A stretch of DNA of 64,000 nt, from assembly GCF_001949145.1 (NCBI RefSeq), contig NW_019091504.1, forward strand, positions 526,427 through 590,426, in the 5' to 3' direction. The notes under the pieces are model-generated. The model worked only from the letters and a program-made list of their open reading frames with translations, did not search any database and had not been told where the DNA came from. Below are positions 1-12,323 of this stretch, piece by piece; the stretch's first letter is position 1, and every line of letters starts with the position of its first letter. A program made the position numbers and the translations under genes. Origin of the DNA: Acanthaster planci (taxonomy: Eukaryota > Echinodermata > Asteroidea > Valvatida > Acanthasteridae).

Positions 1-344
1 AGTACATTGCATTGGTTTTGAAGTATGCTTTTGTCGTAGTTCACAGTTGAAGTTGTTCAATATTCTTCCAGAAAAAGTAATGATTAAAGAAGCAGAACAC
101 TAAAGTAACATTCACACAGTACTATCGGTTGGAAGTGCTCTCTAAGAAATTGATTATAACGTGGAAATAGACAGATGCAATCATGATTTGACTGCAGGTC
201 CTGAAACTTGAAAAAAATCCAGAAAGCTGAAATGATTATTCAAGTTGTGCTTCAACTGTTAATTTTCTCATGGGAGCATTTCTCTGCAGCAGGAATGGAT
301 GTAATCTCAACCTTGTAAACTTCAGTTATTTCAGACACGTAAGC

Positions 345-435
345 AAAGCAAACCTCAACACATTTGTCGGTTGAGCAAAAGACATCTACACCTGTAAAAC
401 CAGTGGTTGCGGGTTCGAATCCCACCCAAGCAAAT
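345..435 (+). repeat. tRNA-like remnant, probable SINE head
   Basis: A perfect B-box-like core ggttcgaatcc (411-421) is preceded by a D-arm-like gtcggttgagca at about 366-377. No 5' acceptor strand pairs with the 3' cccaagc, so this is not an intact tRNA. It more likely derives from a tRNA-headed SINE inside the UBA6 intron upstream of 546. Confidence 0.4.
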
Positions 436-545
436 CTGTGATCTTTTAGCTCTTGGATCGCACTGATGGTACAGATTCTTAATCAGTTATATTGTTGAAG
501 GGAACAGCACACAGTCCAATTCATTGTGTGATTTGTTCTTTGCAG

Positions 546-674
546 AAACTTCAGAATTCGGAGCAACCTGAGAATTCAGAGGCTGTCATCAAGTTGCTTA
601 AGAACAGACCGTCAAGCTGGGCAGAGTGCATCAGCATAGCTAGGATCAAATTTGAAAAATATTTCAATCACAAG
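546..674 (+). CDS. UBA6: UBA6 exon: catalytic-cysteine half domain, C-terminal part
   Basis: Follows ctttgcag and precedes gtacga, phase 0 at both ends, 43 codons. The residues FEKYFNHK at its end are a strongly conserved E1 stretch that continues into the next exon. Confidence 0.9.
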
Positions 675-3600
675 GTACGAGATTCAATTCCAAAATTGGC
701 TTGATTTTTCTTAATTTGAGTGTTGGAGGTATTCCTTTATGATACCTGGTTTGTTGTTTTTCCTCTTTCAAACCCATTTCTTCTTTTTCAAACCCATTTC
801 TCATTCCTCTTTTTCAGCCTGTGAAAATGATTCTTTTTGAATTGAATTGTTACATATATTTAACAATGTACCTTAACTTCATAAAAATTCCTTGAAACAT
901 TACTGAAATCCACAAACAACAAACAAATGGCACATTTCTCTCCCAAGTACAGTGTAGACGCCAAACCCTATGTCAAATACCTCCGTATTTCATACATATT
1001 CATGATCAAGAATTGAATTCTCATTGGTCCATTCTTTACCACTTGCCATTTTCTGTTTTTGCGCATCCGCATTCAAGCAAGTCAAATAGCTGACCTGATC
1101 TTCTCATTCCTGATTGGTTGTTCACAGGCCAAGCAGTTACTGTCTGCCTTCCCATTGGACCACAAAATGAGCGATGGAAGTAAGTCACAGGACAAGTAGT
1201 TCGTGTTTTCCTTTATGAATGGAATGAAGATAAAGTGATTTTATAACAAAATATCTTTATTGTGAAAAAAAATGGCAGGCATCTCCAGATGTCTACATAA
1301 GCTTTGTCATTACAGGAGTTGCCGTAGTAAATACTCCTCTGACATATTAATGATTGAGGTTTTTCACCACTGAACACAGATTCTAGAATGGTTATAGCAA
1401 TTATTGATGAAAGGTCCAATTGACTTGTTTCCTTTCCAGCGCCATTTTGGCAATCCCCAAAACGACCACCAGCTCCGGTTGTCTTTGACACTTCAAGTGA
1501 ACTGTAAGTGTGCAGTTTACATTCCCTCTTTTCATGAACATCAGGGCCAACATCGATCAGTGACTGTTTGCCAATTCTTGGGTCGACTCTCCCTGAAAAT
1601 CTGTGCACAATATGTATCCTGCATTCTAGGATAAATTCACCAGTGTTTGTTTGATTGCCAGTGATCAAATTTGGCTTTGCTTCTTGTCTTAACCAAAACA
1701 GTGCAGTTGTGTATTTATTCTGTGACCCTCTCACATTACCGACTAGTCACATGGGCTGCCATAGTTTGCAGAAATATCGTCCTTAGTTGTTGTCAGATTT
1801 CACCTCAAAATGTGTACATTCAGTCACCCCACTCATTTGATATTTAACCACTTACTGCCGGGTGGATTTTTCTTGAGCAAGACAAGATGCCAGGTCCTTT
1901 TCAAGATTTTCCGTTTTCAAAATTCTTCAAATATTCATCATGTCATTTAATGGCCGTTTATACCTACATGAAGGACTCTTTGGGCACTACTCTAAAGCTG
2001 ACAGTTACCCTCATTGACTTTTGAATATTTCAGCCAGGCCTGCAGCCTTGGAAAAAGAGCCCAGATTGTGCGGCATTTGCGCGGTCTTTTGTCATAAGGC
2101 CCAACTCATTTGTCCCAGTTCTGGGCTCCCTGGCTCTGCATATAAAGCCTATGTACTCAAAAACGGGTTGCCCGGCAGGAAGTGGTTAATTACAGTGTTT
2201 GTTATTTGGTGTGTTGAGATACCTGACTGAGAATGATTTTAGAATACTTAATGCTTACTCTTTTGCTCGTTAACGGGTGGCCAGCCATAGGTTTACTGGC
2301 CCTTGAAGGCAAAAAAAAGACTGTAATGTAAGAAAAACCAGACTCTAAACATTTAACACATGGCCTGTCTGTCTTAGACTAAAATACAGTTTTCTTCTGA
2401 GACTACTGGGGTCAAGTTTGTGGCATTTAATTTCACCGATTTAGACACATGCTGTTTGTCGTCAGTACGGCTAGACTCACCGCAGCATTCTGTGACATTC
2501 CAGTATCACAGCATGACCTCAGCACAGACACATTACTGCGGATACTGTCTGGGGTGAAAGTTCCACAGTTCCAACTGTCCAATAAGGTGGGTCATCAGTG
2601 TCAAATAATTTGGGGGTCAGTGGTTGAAAAAAGGATTTTAGGGAAATATAAAAGTAATTACAAATCACAGATATGTGTCTTTATATGAAAAATCAACAAG
2701 CCCCTTTGACAAAGTTGATATTGCGTGACGAGAAATGATTTCAGTTAGAGTAGACCGTCTGAAGCTATAACAAAGATAACCAATTTGTTGTGACATCCTG
2801 CTGGTCTGCATTCTAGTTTGACATTAATTTGTAGCTCTATGCCAAATAGAACATGGTGACTTGTGATTAGAATTATATAACCCAGAAACTACATGCCCTT
2901 CCTCAAATACATTCATAGTGCACATGTATTCATAAGCTAAAACATAATCGAATTAATGTAAGCAACCATTGTGAGATTTTGATTTTGTTTTGCTTAAATG
3001 GAAAACTGGGACAAATGATCCACTCTACCTGCAAAATTTAGAGCCAAAAAACTTGATCTCACTTCAAACTCACGAAATCAGGAAATTTCTTAAAAGCTAC
3101 TCACTGTTTGATATGAATTGATTTATAAAGTTATTTGCATGGCATTTTGACTTGTGCAGATAACTTTCAAACTCCATTTTTATATTATTTTTGCAAATTT
3201 CAACCTTGTAATTGTGAGATAAACTGGGCTTTTAAAAACTTGTCTGTTGCAATGGATTGTTGACCAATGAAATCAGCCAATTAGATCATGAACATGCGTG
3301 TGTATATGAAACATTTCATGTAGGTGATTGAGACGGAGGTAACATCTCCAACGAAACCTGAGCATTCGGAGCCCTCCGTGACAGCGGATGAGATAGAACA
3401 CTGCCAACAACAACTGGCACAACTGATAGCCAAGAAGAAGGCAACAACAAGTGTGTATCTACACGGAGGGACTGACTCCCCCCCCCCGAAAAATTTGTTT
3501 CTAGTCTTCAGACATCAATGCAGGATGGAACAAACACTCTTGAGATCCCTTGGCTGTGTTTGGTGACTTCTAATTGTCGTGAAATAGGCAATCTATTTTT

Positions 3601-6600
3601 GTCAGTCTCCGCTGCCAAGAAAAGTTTAGTTATTTTTTTAGGTTTTTGTGGGGGTTCTGAATTTGTACAGGTACTAAATTAATGCAAGTCCTAAAATTGA
3701 CAGGTACTAAAAATTCATAGCTTCTTAGAATTGTATGCAGGCATTTTAAATTCCATACCAGTTGGTAAATTTTGAGAAGGTCTTTTATGGTACGTAGTTA
3801 CACATAGGGATGGAGCTTCCACAATGCTAGATTTGTAGCCATGCAAATTTGGCACTGGTTTTAGATTTGCAAAAAATGGCAAGTTACGGAGGATTGATAC
3901 CTAATAAAGATGGTTCCAAGAGTCAGATTGACTTTACATTAAAATCTCATTCCTTGACATGTACTTTCTTGCTGCTGTACCAATTCAGCTCACTGTAGGA
4001 TGATTCCCGCTGAGTTTGAGAAAGATGATGACACCAACGGTCACATAGATTTCATCACCTCAGCGTCCAACCTCCGGTCAACCATGTACCACATTGAGCC
4101 CGCTGACCGCTTCAAGACCAAACGCATCGCTGGCCGAATTGTACCGGCCATCGCCACGACAACGGCTGCTGTGGCCGGACTGGTAAAGCACAACAGTACT
4201 TGATTGATAATGCAAAATGGGAGTTAGGGGACCAGCCAAAAACCTGGGTGTGTACTGTTTGTTGGAAATTGAAGGCTTTTTTAAAGTCAGCACTCTTATG
4301 GAGAAATCTATATTGTCTGTGTTTAGAGGAGGATAACCAAAATTGTTAATTACTTTCCCAAACCCAAGTTCCTGTGTTCCTGAAATTCAGAAGAGATGCT
4401 GGTGTCCTGCTACAAAAGGGACAGGCCAACCAAAAGAGTACCACGTAGGAAGATTAGATAAACTCAGAATGTTACAAATGTTCCATGGGAAATGTCGCTC
4501 ATTCTAGTTTGGAATAGAAGCTTCTCCTCGAGAGAAATCTGAGTACTTCAGGTATGTCAATTTTAGACTGGTTCATCTAGGAACACTCTGGTCCATGACC
4601 GCACCCACACAGAGAAACTCTTTGCATAGCCAGTAGGCCATCTTCTGAATTATGTACATTTGTTGGCAAGATGACCCTTTTATCAACATCTCTGATTCAT
4701 TTCTTTCTGCAGGCCACTTTGGAATTGATCAAGTATATTCAAGGTGCCACCCTGTCCGATTATCGTAACTGCTTCCTCAACCTAGGCCTGTCACTTATCA
4801 TGTTTTCCGAGCCTGGCCCAGCTAATGTCACCACCATCAAACCGGGGTTAAAGTTCACACAGTGGGACATGTGGCATGTACACGGACACAAAGGTTACAC
4901 ACTCCAGGATTTCACCCAGCACTTCAAGGTAGATGTAATTTCAGATTGAAATTTTACACTGAGGAGGACTAACTGTGGACAGTTTGTGTATGCTTATGGA
5001 CTGTTTCTTCTTAGTTTCCATTGTAGAACTGGAAACCTCCACAGATTATTATAATTTTGAAAATCCATGTCACCATTATATTTAATCATTTGAATAAATT
5101 CTTTATTATTTCTTCATCACGCTTTGATAGTGTACCTGAATTTCTCACTGTTGATGACCAAAGTACCCCAATTTTTCAGGAACCTGAGGGGGGGAATTAT
5201 AAACAAAACCCCACCTCATGTGATTAGAATGGTCCGTAATAAATACCATGGTGGCCCAATTTTGCAATATGCCATCAGTGGTTAAAAGGTCCAAAGACTG
5301 AGATAGTGAGAACCTTTGATCTAAAGCCAAGGGTCGGTTTCTCTGTGAAATTTGACAGGTTTGTGTTCAAACAGTTCCACATTGGCCATTCAAACAGTCA
5401 GTATGTCCTCATGTACTGCCATCACAGATTTGGGGCCTACGTGTGTCGGACAATAGTTATTCTGCGGACTGACTTGTAATGGGGACCAAGTTTTTGTCCC
5501 CACACATCGGTTCGGAATTCTTTGACAAAAGAATGTCAGGACTTAGGTGAGTTAGTGACATAACACTGTTCGTAGTTCCAGCTGAGACCCCGTTAGTAGG
5601 GCTGACGCATTCACAGTAACCTGTCGCGGTAAGTCATCATATACATTTAGATTCTTTTGATCAAGTTTTTGAGTGATTTGGGTGATTTCTGCAGGAGAAG
5701 TATGATATGAGTGTGTCTCTGGTCGTGCATGGAGTCAAGATGATCTTTGTGCCCATGATACCCGGACACATGAAGAGACTTGGCAAACGGTGAGGTTTAC
5801 GGGCGTGTCATTTCTTAGGATTTTACAGCTATTTTGGAAAGTTAACCCAGAAGTTCTAGATTTGTAAAGTTTGTTCAATCAGGTTCTGCTGTTTTGTTTT
5901 TGTGAGATTTTCATCATCGCAGTCATTTGGGAGAGAACTCACATTCCTTGCTACCTATCAAACGTTCTGACATTCCAGCGTTTTATTATTGTCATGGTCA
6001 CAACCCATGTTTTCCAGTGTTTTGCAGATTTCTCTTCAATGGTCCATCATATCTCTGGTCTTATTCTTCAGACTAGCAGTGAACAGATTCGTCTTAGAGT
6101 TCACTAGCACGGATTCTCAAGATCTTGAATTTCAATGCATCATCTCTCTGGCAGATAAATTAAAGAGCTTTGGCATACATAAGGACAACTTTTTGAAAGT
6201 TACATGTGAACATTTTCAAGATATTCTGTATCACAGGGCCTGTATCAACATCAATAAACACAAAAGCTCTTTCAAAAACAATCAGTTCATCATAAAATAA
6301 ATCAATCAATCAATCCCTTGTCTAAAGTTGGTGTCAAGTTAAATTGACTAATGTTCCTGGGAGTTTTTAATTGATACGAAAGGCAATGCCTCATTTTCAC
6401 CCATGCTCATTAGGCTTATGAATTAGTCCTGAAACCAAATGTAGCCAGTGAACTACAATTAGCATATCTGCCCACTCTTGTTCATTTTATTCTTGGACGG
6501 GAGAAATGTAAATGGTGATAAACCATCCTTCCCAAGAACTCATGCACCACAATCCCATGTGCTTGATGTAAGCCCATCACTAATAGCCCATTCAATCTTC

Positions 6601-6762
6601 TGGCTTTTACTTTTTGACTGTTTCAATTGCAGCATGCTGGAGCTCCTTAAACCCAGCGATGGCGTCAAGTACATGGATCTCACCATCGGCTTTGAGCCTC
6701 CGTCGGAGGATGCTGATGAGGATCTACCAGCTCCTCCCGTCAGGTACCACTTTGCAAAGTGA
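546..6762 (+). CDS. UBA6: UBA6, ubiquitin-like modifier-activating enzyme 6 (3' part; 5' end outside window)
   Basis: Nine exons: 546-674, 1128-1179, 1440-1503, 2445-2586, 3324-3450, 3989-4182, 4713-4928, 5695-5789, 6633-6762. All junctions are GT-AG and all phases agree, giving about 350 residues that end in TGA. UBA6 is a cytosolic E1: it adenylates the ubiquitin C-terminus, forms a thioester with it, and passes it to an E2 (USE1 in vertebrates, where it also handles FAT10). Seen here: the end of the catalytic-cysteine half domain (PFWQSPKRP), the end of the active adenylation domain ([14 protein letters not shown], then [20 protein letters not shown]), and the C-terminal ubiquitin-fold domain that recruits the E2. 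The ending [13 protein letters not shown] is the UBA6 type rather than the UBA1 type. The catalytic cysteine and the inactive adenylation half lie upstream of the window. The gene is convergent with STAP. Confidence 0.95.
1128..1179 (+). CDS. UBA6: UBA6 exon (short)
   Basis: Short exon after ttcacag, encoding [17 protein letters not shown]. It leaves phase 1 at gtaagt and joins the next exon to give the E1 stretch ending in PFWQSPKRP. Confidence 0.9.
1440..1503 (+). CDS. UBA6: UBA6 exon (PFWQSPKRP motif)
   Basis: After cctttccag; phase 1 in and phase 2 out at gtaagt. It encodes [16 protein letters not shown], the conserved E1 motif after the catalytic-cysteine domain. Confidence 0.93.
1844..2189. 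mobile_element. TTAA-flanked TIR element, family B (copy 1, 346 bp)
   Basis: Begins ttaaccacttactgccggg and ends with the near-perfect inverted copy cccggcaggaagtggttaa, so the TIRs are about 19 bp counting the TTAA. It has no coding capacity. Internal stretches match copy 2 (21483-22018) on the opposite strand, for example the words around cccagattgtgc and gggccttat. TTAA at both ends followed by C is the layout of piggyBac-type non-autonomous elements (inference). Confidence 0.75.
2445..2586 (+). CDS. UBA6: UBA6 exon
   Basis: After ccgatttag; phase 2 in, phase 0 out at gtgggt. Encodes a helical part of the catalytic-cysteine half domain, including [13 protein letters not shown] and [14 protein letters not shown]. 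Confidence 0.9.
3324..3450 (+). CDS. UBA6: UBA6 exon, acidic and Gln-rich linker
   Basis: After catgtag; phase 0 in, phase 1 out at gtgtgt. Encodes a low-conservation linker ([12 protein letters not shown]) followed by a helix ([15 protein letters not shown]), as found before the re-entry to the adenylation domain in UBA6. Confidence 0.88.
3989..4182 (+). CDS. UBA6: UBA6 exon, end of active adenylation domain
   Basis: After caattcag; phase 1 in, phase 0 out at gtaaag. Contains [30 protein letters not shown] and [16 protein letters not shown], the strongest E1 signature in the window. Confidence 0.96.
4713..4928 (+). CDS. UBA6: UBA6 exon, start of ubiquitin-fold domain
   Basis: After tttctgcag; phase 0 at both ends, 72 codons. 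[16 protein letters not shown] leads into the ubiquitin-fold domain ([11 protein letters not shown]), the E2-docking module of E1 enzymes. Confidence 0.95.
5695..5789 (+). CDS. UBA6: UBA6 exon, ubiquitin-fold domain
   Basis: After tttctgcag; phase 0 in, phase 2 out at gtgagg. Encodes [20 protein letters not shown] then [12 protein letters not shown]. Confidence 0.95.
6633..6762 (+). CDS. UBA6: UBA6 last coding exon
   Basis: After caattgcag; phase 2 in, stop TGA at 6760-6762. Encodes the final beta strands of the ubiquitin-fold domain and the UBA6-type C-terminus [13 protein letters not shown]. Confidence 0.95.
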
Positions 6763-6830
6763 TGAGCCCGCAGCAGAATTCTTCACAGAGAACCTAACGC
6801 ATCGTCCCTCTCCCCCACTTGCTTGTCATG

Positions 6831-7254
6831 TTAACCCCTTTGCTACGGGAAGCGGTAAGAGCCGCCGTGAAAATTGAGATTCCTCAGCCTGCTTTTCAGC
6901 TATTATTCTCGGCCCATGCTCAAGTGAACATGGTGAATGAAGGCAGACCCTGGCTTTTGTATATATGGTGATTGGCCTTTGTGTGTTGCCAAGAAATGAA
7001 AAGGCCGAATTTGCATCATAATCACCAGCGTCACAATAGTCCCCACTTTGAAAAGAGGTAACGGGAATGTGGAAGCGTGAATAGAGCCGCATGCCACCGA
7101 ACAATGAGCCTTTTCACTGTGTAATTCAAAGCATGCAGAGCACGCAGGGCCACAAACCAAGAATTTGCGGTTTGGCAGGTGGCCTCCGTGGCCAAACGAG
7201 GCTGGAATTCTTGGAGTCGGCTTTCGGAAAAAAGTTCCGGCGTCAAGGGGTTAA
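6831..7254. mobile_element. TTAA-flanked TIR element, family A (copy 1, 424 bp)
   Basis: Starts ttaacccctt and ends aaggggttaa, beginning 69 bp after the UBA6 stop codon, so probably within its 3' UTR. Nearly the whole length matches 58170-58592 in reverse complement, including matching words around ccgactccaagaattcc. No transposase is present. The ends and TTAA flanks resemble piggyBac-type MITEs. Confidence 0.85.
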
Positions 7255-9560
7255 TGATCTGATCAAATGATCATGTGACCAAAATTGCACTGTCCTACAA
7301 ACAACTGTTCCTGAAGGCTAGGCCAGACTTAGTACTCCGTAGGCCCTAGACACCAGTGCTCCACAGAGCTGTACTTCAACCGAAGGGAGCATCACCCATT
7401 TCATAGTGCTGTTAAGCACTGAAACTTTGCATTTCATGTTAATGCCAACCTGTATAGCAAAATACAATAGTATCACTCTTTCTGTAAGTTATGTACCAGC
7501 TAGTTTGAAGCTTTCCACAATCAAAAACTCAAAAAAAAAAGCACAGAAACTTGTTAAAGTCTTTCTTGTGTGTGCATGGTTGTCCTTGTGAGCTTGGAAG
7601 TTTCATGGCACATTGGGGGATTTTTAGGCTGTCAAATTTTTGCATAGGTCCAGGGCACAGTGTCTACCTTGTTGGATAAACTGGCCTTGTTCAAATATGA
7701 TCAGATGCCAACCTTCCTTCACAAACTTAGAACAACGTGTACAGCAAGGTTTTCTTTACATGGGGAAGGTTTTCACAACTTGCATGCGGGTAATTCCAGA
7801 AATTAGGGGTCCAAACGTGTGACATTTCTGTGTACCTGTTACATCTGACCTTTGTTATTTGACATGGAAATATCACCGGAATTGATTTCAATCTATTTCT
7901 ATTTGTTTAGGCAGGTAATTTGCATTAATTCATCACTCTTGAAAAGTAGACATTCCAGAAAATTCTAGAAAATGTGTGCAGAACTTACAAAATCATGTCA
8001 GATGTCACGCACGTGAAAAAAATGTGGACCCCTAACTTCTGGAAATGCCCATGTATGAGTGACACAAAGGGGATGCTTTAATTCAAGTGCACTTTTGCAC
8101 TAACTGATCAAAGTTATGAAGAAATAGGGGTTACTATTTCCACGCATAGTGTCCATTGCTATCAGGATGCCAAGGTGAGTGAAGGGGACAGTGGGAAGGT
8201 GGCTTTGCCTCCCCCCCTGGATTTTTTGCTTTACAAATATGAAAGGTGATTTGGGAGGACTATTTAATTTCCCTTCCCAAAGTGAGTACAAAATCAGCCC
8301 CCCTCCATCAGATAGGCTTGTAAAAGGTCGCATCAAGTAATTCTGTGTCAGGACTGTACTTGGATAAACAAAAAATGACCCCATCCCTTGCATGTGGTGG
8401 ATGATTTGTGTTAAGAAATGGCAAAGTATGTTAATCTTGTGTTCCTGATGAAGATTATATGGTCAAAATTTGAACATGCAAAAAAAAAATTATTTCTACA
8501 ATAAGGCTTTTTAAAATGCCACGACCTGATAATTTCAGGTAGACGTAACAACCAATCTCATTAGCAAGTGGAAACCCCAAATGAAATGTAATTCAATTTC
8601 AATGGAATGATTCGCAGCAGGTCGATGTTCAGTGTAAATTACAAGAAATGAATTTCAGCTGTTGATGTGAACTTGCTGTTGTGGGTTATATCTGTAGTAA
8701 ACATTGTCTCACAGCATTTCAATTGTTATTTTTGGTCACCACTGATCAAAGCCCCCTATTTTTTATATAAATATGAATGCTTGCTAAAGATATTGTCATG
8801 AAATTACATTTCCATTCTATAGTGGAGTTATTTTCTTTGTTTATACGCAGAAATAAGAGTTTTGAAAGTTTAGCATGATATACAGCTTTTGTTTATTAAT
8901 GTTGTACCCATCATTACAATGATATCAATACAGTCACCCAAAACTTATGCAACACATCAAAGATAGTTATTACACGGAAAGATATGAGTACTTGTGTAAT
9001 CTTATATGCATGATTAATATCAAGCTGTTAAAAAAAATATTTATAACAATGTATCAAAAGAGTGGTTATTGGTGGTGAAATTAAAGCATTCACAATGGAA
9101 CCAAATTGTTTTGCATATTTTTATACAGCCTAGGTTAGCAAGTCTCTCTTTGGCAAGTCATAAAGTACCTAATTATGAAGAAAACAAACCACAAACTCTT
9201 GTCTGATGCACCTTTGATATCCATTGTACTGCTGCCAATTTGTTTGTGTCAACTGCACATCTATGAAATAAGGAATCAGAAAGTGATCACGTCAAATCAC
9301 AGATTTGTGTGTTTTGTTTACTTCTCTCATGTTGTAAAGAGACAGAGTACATGGTCTTGTCCTGAGTATTTTATTTTGAAGTAGTGCCTACAATTCAGAT
9401 ATTACAAAAGTGCTGAAATGTCAAAATCAGAGGTCCAAAAAGGCTAAGTATTGTTCACTTTTTTACCCTCCAAAACTCAGGTCTGTGAGTAAATGTCTGA
9501 CAATTCAACTTCCATTTTGTCAAAGCAACTGATGTCAAACAGTCTGTGATCTATTCAAAG

Positions 9561-9640
9561 CAGTGGCGTAGCTAGGATTTTACTAGGGGGAGGGGGGCGA
9601 CCTGAGGGCACTGGGAATTTGTGGGGGGCACTGATTCCAA
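9561..9640. repeat. Fragment of cagtggcgtagctagg-type element
   Basis: cagtggcgtagctaggattt followed by a G-rich run. The core gtagctaggattttacta recurs at 62328-62345. Termini of this kind are widespread in marine invertebrate genomes; the class was not determined. Confidence 0.45.
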
Positions 9641-12249
9641 GCCTTACAGTAGCAATAGACCTCTGTGATAAGGAGTCAACACTTTGTTTATATGTGTATG
9701 GTTGCCCATGGTGCTGAGTGGACCGGCGCTTATAAGGTGTGGCGTCATCAGTATTGTCAACTATTGGATGCACATAATGCTCGAATAAAAAGCACCCAAA
9801 AGTTTACTGTCCGTTAACAAAGACTAATGTTGGTTTTTCATCTGTGAAATAGTAAAAATCGTTGTTCATGTCTATCTTCAAAAACCTCTTGAGAAAAAAA
9901 TAGTGTGCCACAATGGTGTTGCGAGCGTTCATGGATTCCATGTACAGAAAGTTACTGGTTCAGAGAAAATTAGAAAGTTCCACAAAGGAAGGAAACAGGT
10001 ACAGGACAAAATCTCATTCTGCTATAGTCACAGAGCACTGATCAACTTAGATGCTAAGCAGAAAAACTAGCTAGGAACTAGTTACTGAACATGAGAAGCG
10101 TGTCATAATTTTGGCCAGTAACCCATTTCTGCTAAGTGACTCATGTCTATGCTTACATGTCATCACGTCTGGGTATGGTCCCTCAATGAGCCAATTCCAG
10201 CGATGGTGGTTACAATTTCAATGTGCTGCTTTATGCTGGTATTTTTCTAAAACTATATCAAACGTGTAGGTTTTATCATGTTCTTCATAATCAGTGGGCT
10301 CAGTCATATTTGTAGTCATTTGAATAAATTGTCAAGAAATAAAAGTTTTCTTCTAATAGCTGCATAATATAAAAATTACCAATAGTCCATCCTTGCCAGC
10401 TTCAAGATAATTTTAGGTTATTCCTTTTTTCAAAATTATTTACACATTCAAGTATTTCCATAGTTCTACCAAAAATATAAAATAATTATGAAAATCTGTT
10501 ACATATGTTGACAAATGCTGCCTGCTTAGCGCCAACTTATCTCAGCCAACTGTACAAAAATGCTACAACAAAATGCACGGATAATCCATTAAATATTATT
10601 CACATCTGCTGAAAAATATAAGCAAGATAGATTTGTACTGAAAAAGGAACCCAACAATTGCCTTACAAAGTTGTCCGAGTAAAAAATAATTCAGAGGAAG
10701 CAACTGGCATGTGACATTACAAAGTACAGTACAAAATACCAAACAGTCATGGATTCAAAATATCAAGTTAAAGAAACTGTACAATCCTTTGGATAAACTG
10801 CAACTTTATCCAAAGGATCTTCAAGCTAACCTCACTAAATAAATATCTACATTGTTTTATTAATACGTGATCTTGTTTCAAGGAAACGGCTGTACCTTGC
10901 TGATTTGGGCAATAATAACTGCTTAATGAGCATGTAAAAAAAAAAAAAAAAAGCCAAGCGTTGCCACCTGCATTCAGATGTGAGCACAGAATTCTGGAGT
11001 TTTGTCACTAGACTTACCGACATTCCAAAGATACACAACTGTTCCTTATTTTTGATTACACAGGAGACGAGAGTACTTTAGTATACAGGCCTGAATGGCA
11101 TTGACATGGAATTATTAAACACCACCAAAGTTGAACCATTACACCAACCACAAGATGATACAATCTTGCAACATGAAATTAAGGGCCTTATCGAGACATG
11201 GCAATTGGCTGTTGATAATAAAAACTAATTGCGATCCCTTGATACCCAGGCACCTTTCTCACAATATGTGCTGCACATTGAAAAAAGACAAGAAGAAACA
11301 GAACTGAGCCAAAATATGAGTAACTTTGTGTCCCACTGCAAAGCGCATCATGTACATGAACGGCATTGAATTTGTCATTTCCCTACACAATATCATTATC
11401 TCGATGAACCTTTCAATCTTTGATAACTGCAGGTGCAACATTAAACTTCACAGACAAACCACATATATTATACCAACCTTTTTCCCTCACCATCAAACAT
11501 TCCGAATGTTCTTCAATGCCCAGAAAATTTAAATATGTTCAACAGGAAACCAAAAGCAACATAGGTCCGAGGTGAACATTACTATTGTGGAATGATTAAA
11601 TGTTTGGAAAGACATTTCCTTATAAAGAGGTAGGGTTCAACTGCGAGCAATACCTGAATGTAATTTATCTAACTACCCCCCAGGCAGATGTACAAAAAGC
11701 TCATTTTATTCTTTTTGCAACTGATTATAATGAACTTACCAAAATTGGTATTTTCAAATTCAAAGAGCAAGTCTCACACATTCTTCCATCAACAAAAGAA
11801 CATACACTAATGTGTCTCTTTGATTCTGAGTACAAGCCAGCCCAGTGAGTAAAACAAATCAAAAAGCAAATTCTAGATCCTGTTTTCAATGCGTCCTTTA
11901 CCTAATACACAATAAACAATATTTACAATTTACTAGTCTCATACACACAAGGCTTTGGGTGGAAGTTCAGAACTGCCCTTCGTTGATGTCACACCCAACA
12001 TAACTCCAAGTGCAACATAAAACTTCACAGACAAACCACTTCTTTCTGTTAGTTACTTGGACATAAGGGAAAGATGGAGATTTCAAAAGTCCCAAGTTCC
12101 TAAAATATACCAAAGGAAGATCTTGTAGGATAAACTTCATCGAGGTCAGGAAACACTGATGCCAAAATTCTTCTTGGATATGAAGCAGCCACCAACAGTT
12201 CTCCGAGTTGTCCAGAAAGCCTGCTCCCAGAATGGCACGGAGCATCCCT

Positions 12250-12323
12250 CTATTTGGACTTGTCAATGCCAAACTTTTTGAACACCTTATTCAGCTCCTC
12301 TTCGGCCACTGGACAACTCAATC
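12250..12323 (-). CDS. STAP1: Candidate STAP last coding exon
   Basis: After tgtgacag, phase 1 in. Encodes LSCPVAEEELNKVFKKFG then IDKSK and a TAG stop (12250-12252). The charged, helical composition looks protein-coding. It is the nearest downstream exon that fits the phase of the preceding exon. It could also be an alternative end. Confidence 0.5.

Larger units (their letters stand above)
675..6632 (+). other. UBA6 introns
   Basis: Eight introns of about 260 to 940 bp separate the exons. They are AT-rich with no further coding signal. The intron 1504-2444 carries a TTAA-flanked TIR element (1844-2189). In the other introns I see nothing beyond short homopolymers. Confidence 0.8.
6763..12249. 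other. UBA6-STAP intergenic region and 3' UTRs
   Basis: AT-rich sequence between the two convergent stop codons. It holds family-A element 1, a fragment with the cagtggcgtagctagg terminus at 9561, and a remnant related to the GGGCCCAATTTCA elements at about 10040-10150. Candidate poly(A) signals are aataaa at 9784 on the + strand and ttttatta read on the - strand near 10855, but neither can be assigned firmly. No further gene is seen. Confidence 0.6.

Noticed and set aside
391-432. tRNA gene
   Set aside because: Good T-arm core, but no matching acceptor stem or complete anticodon arm.
6826-7246. Overlapping ORFs just after UBA6
   Set aside because: They lie inside the family-A MITE and have counterparts in its copy at 58170-58592; no transposase similarity.
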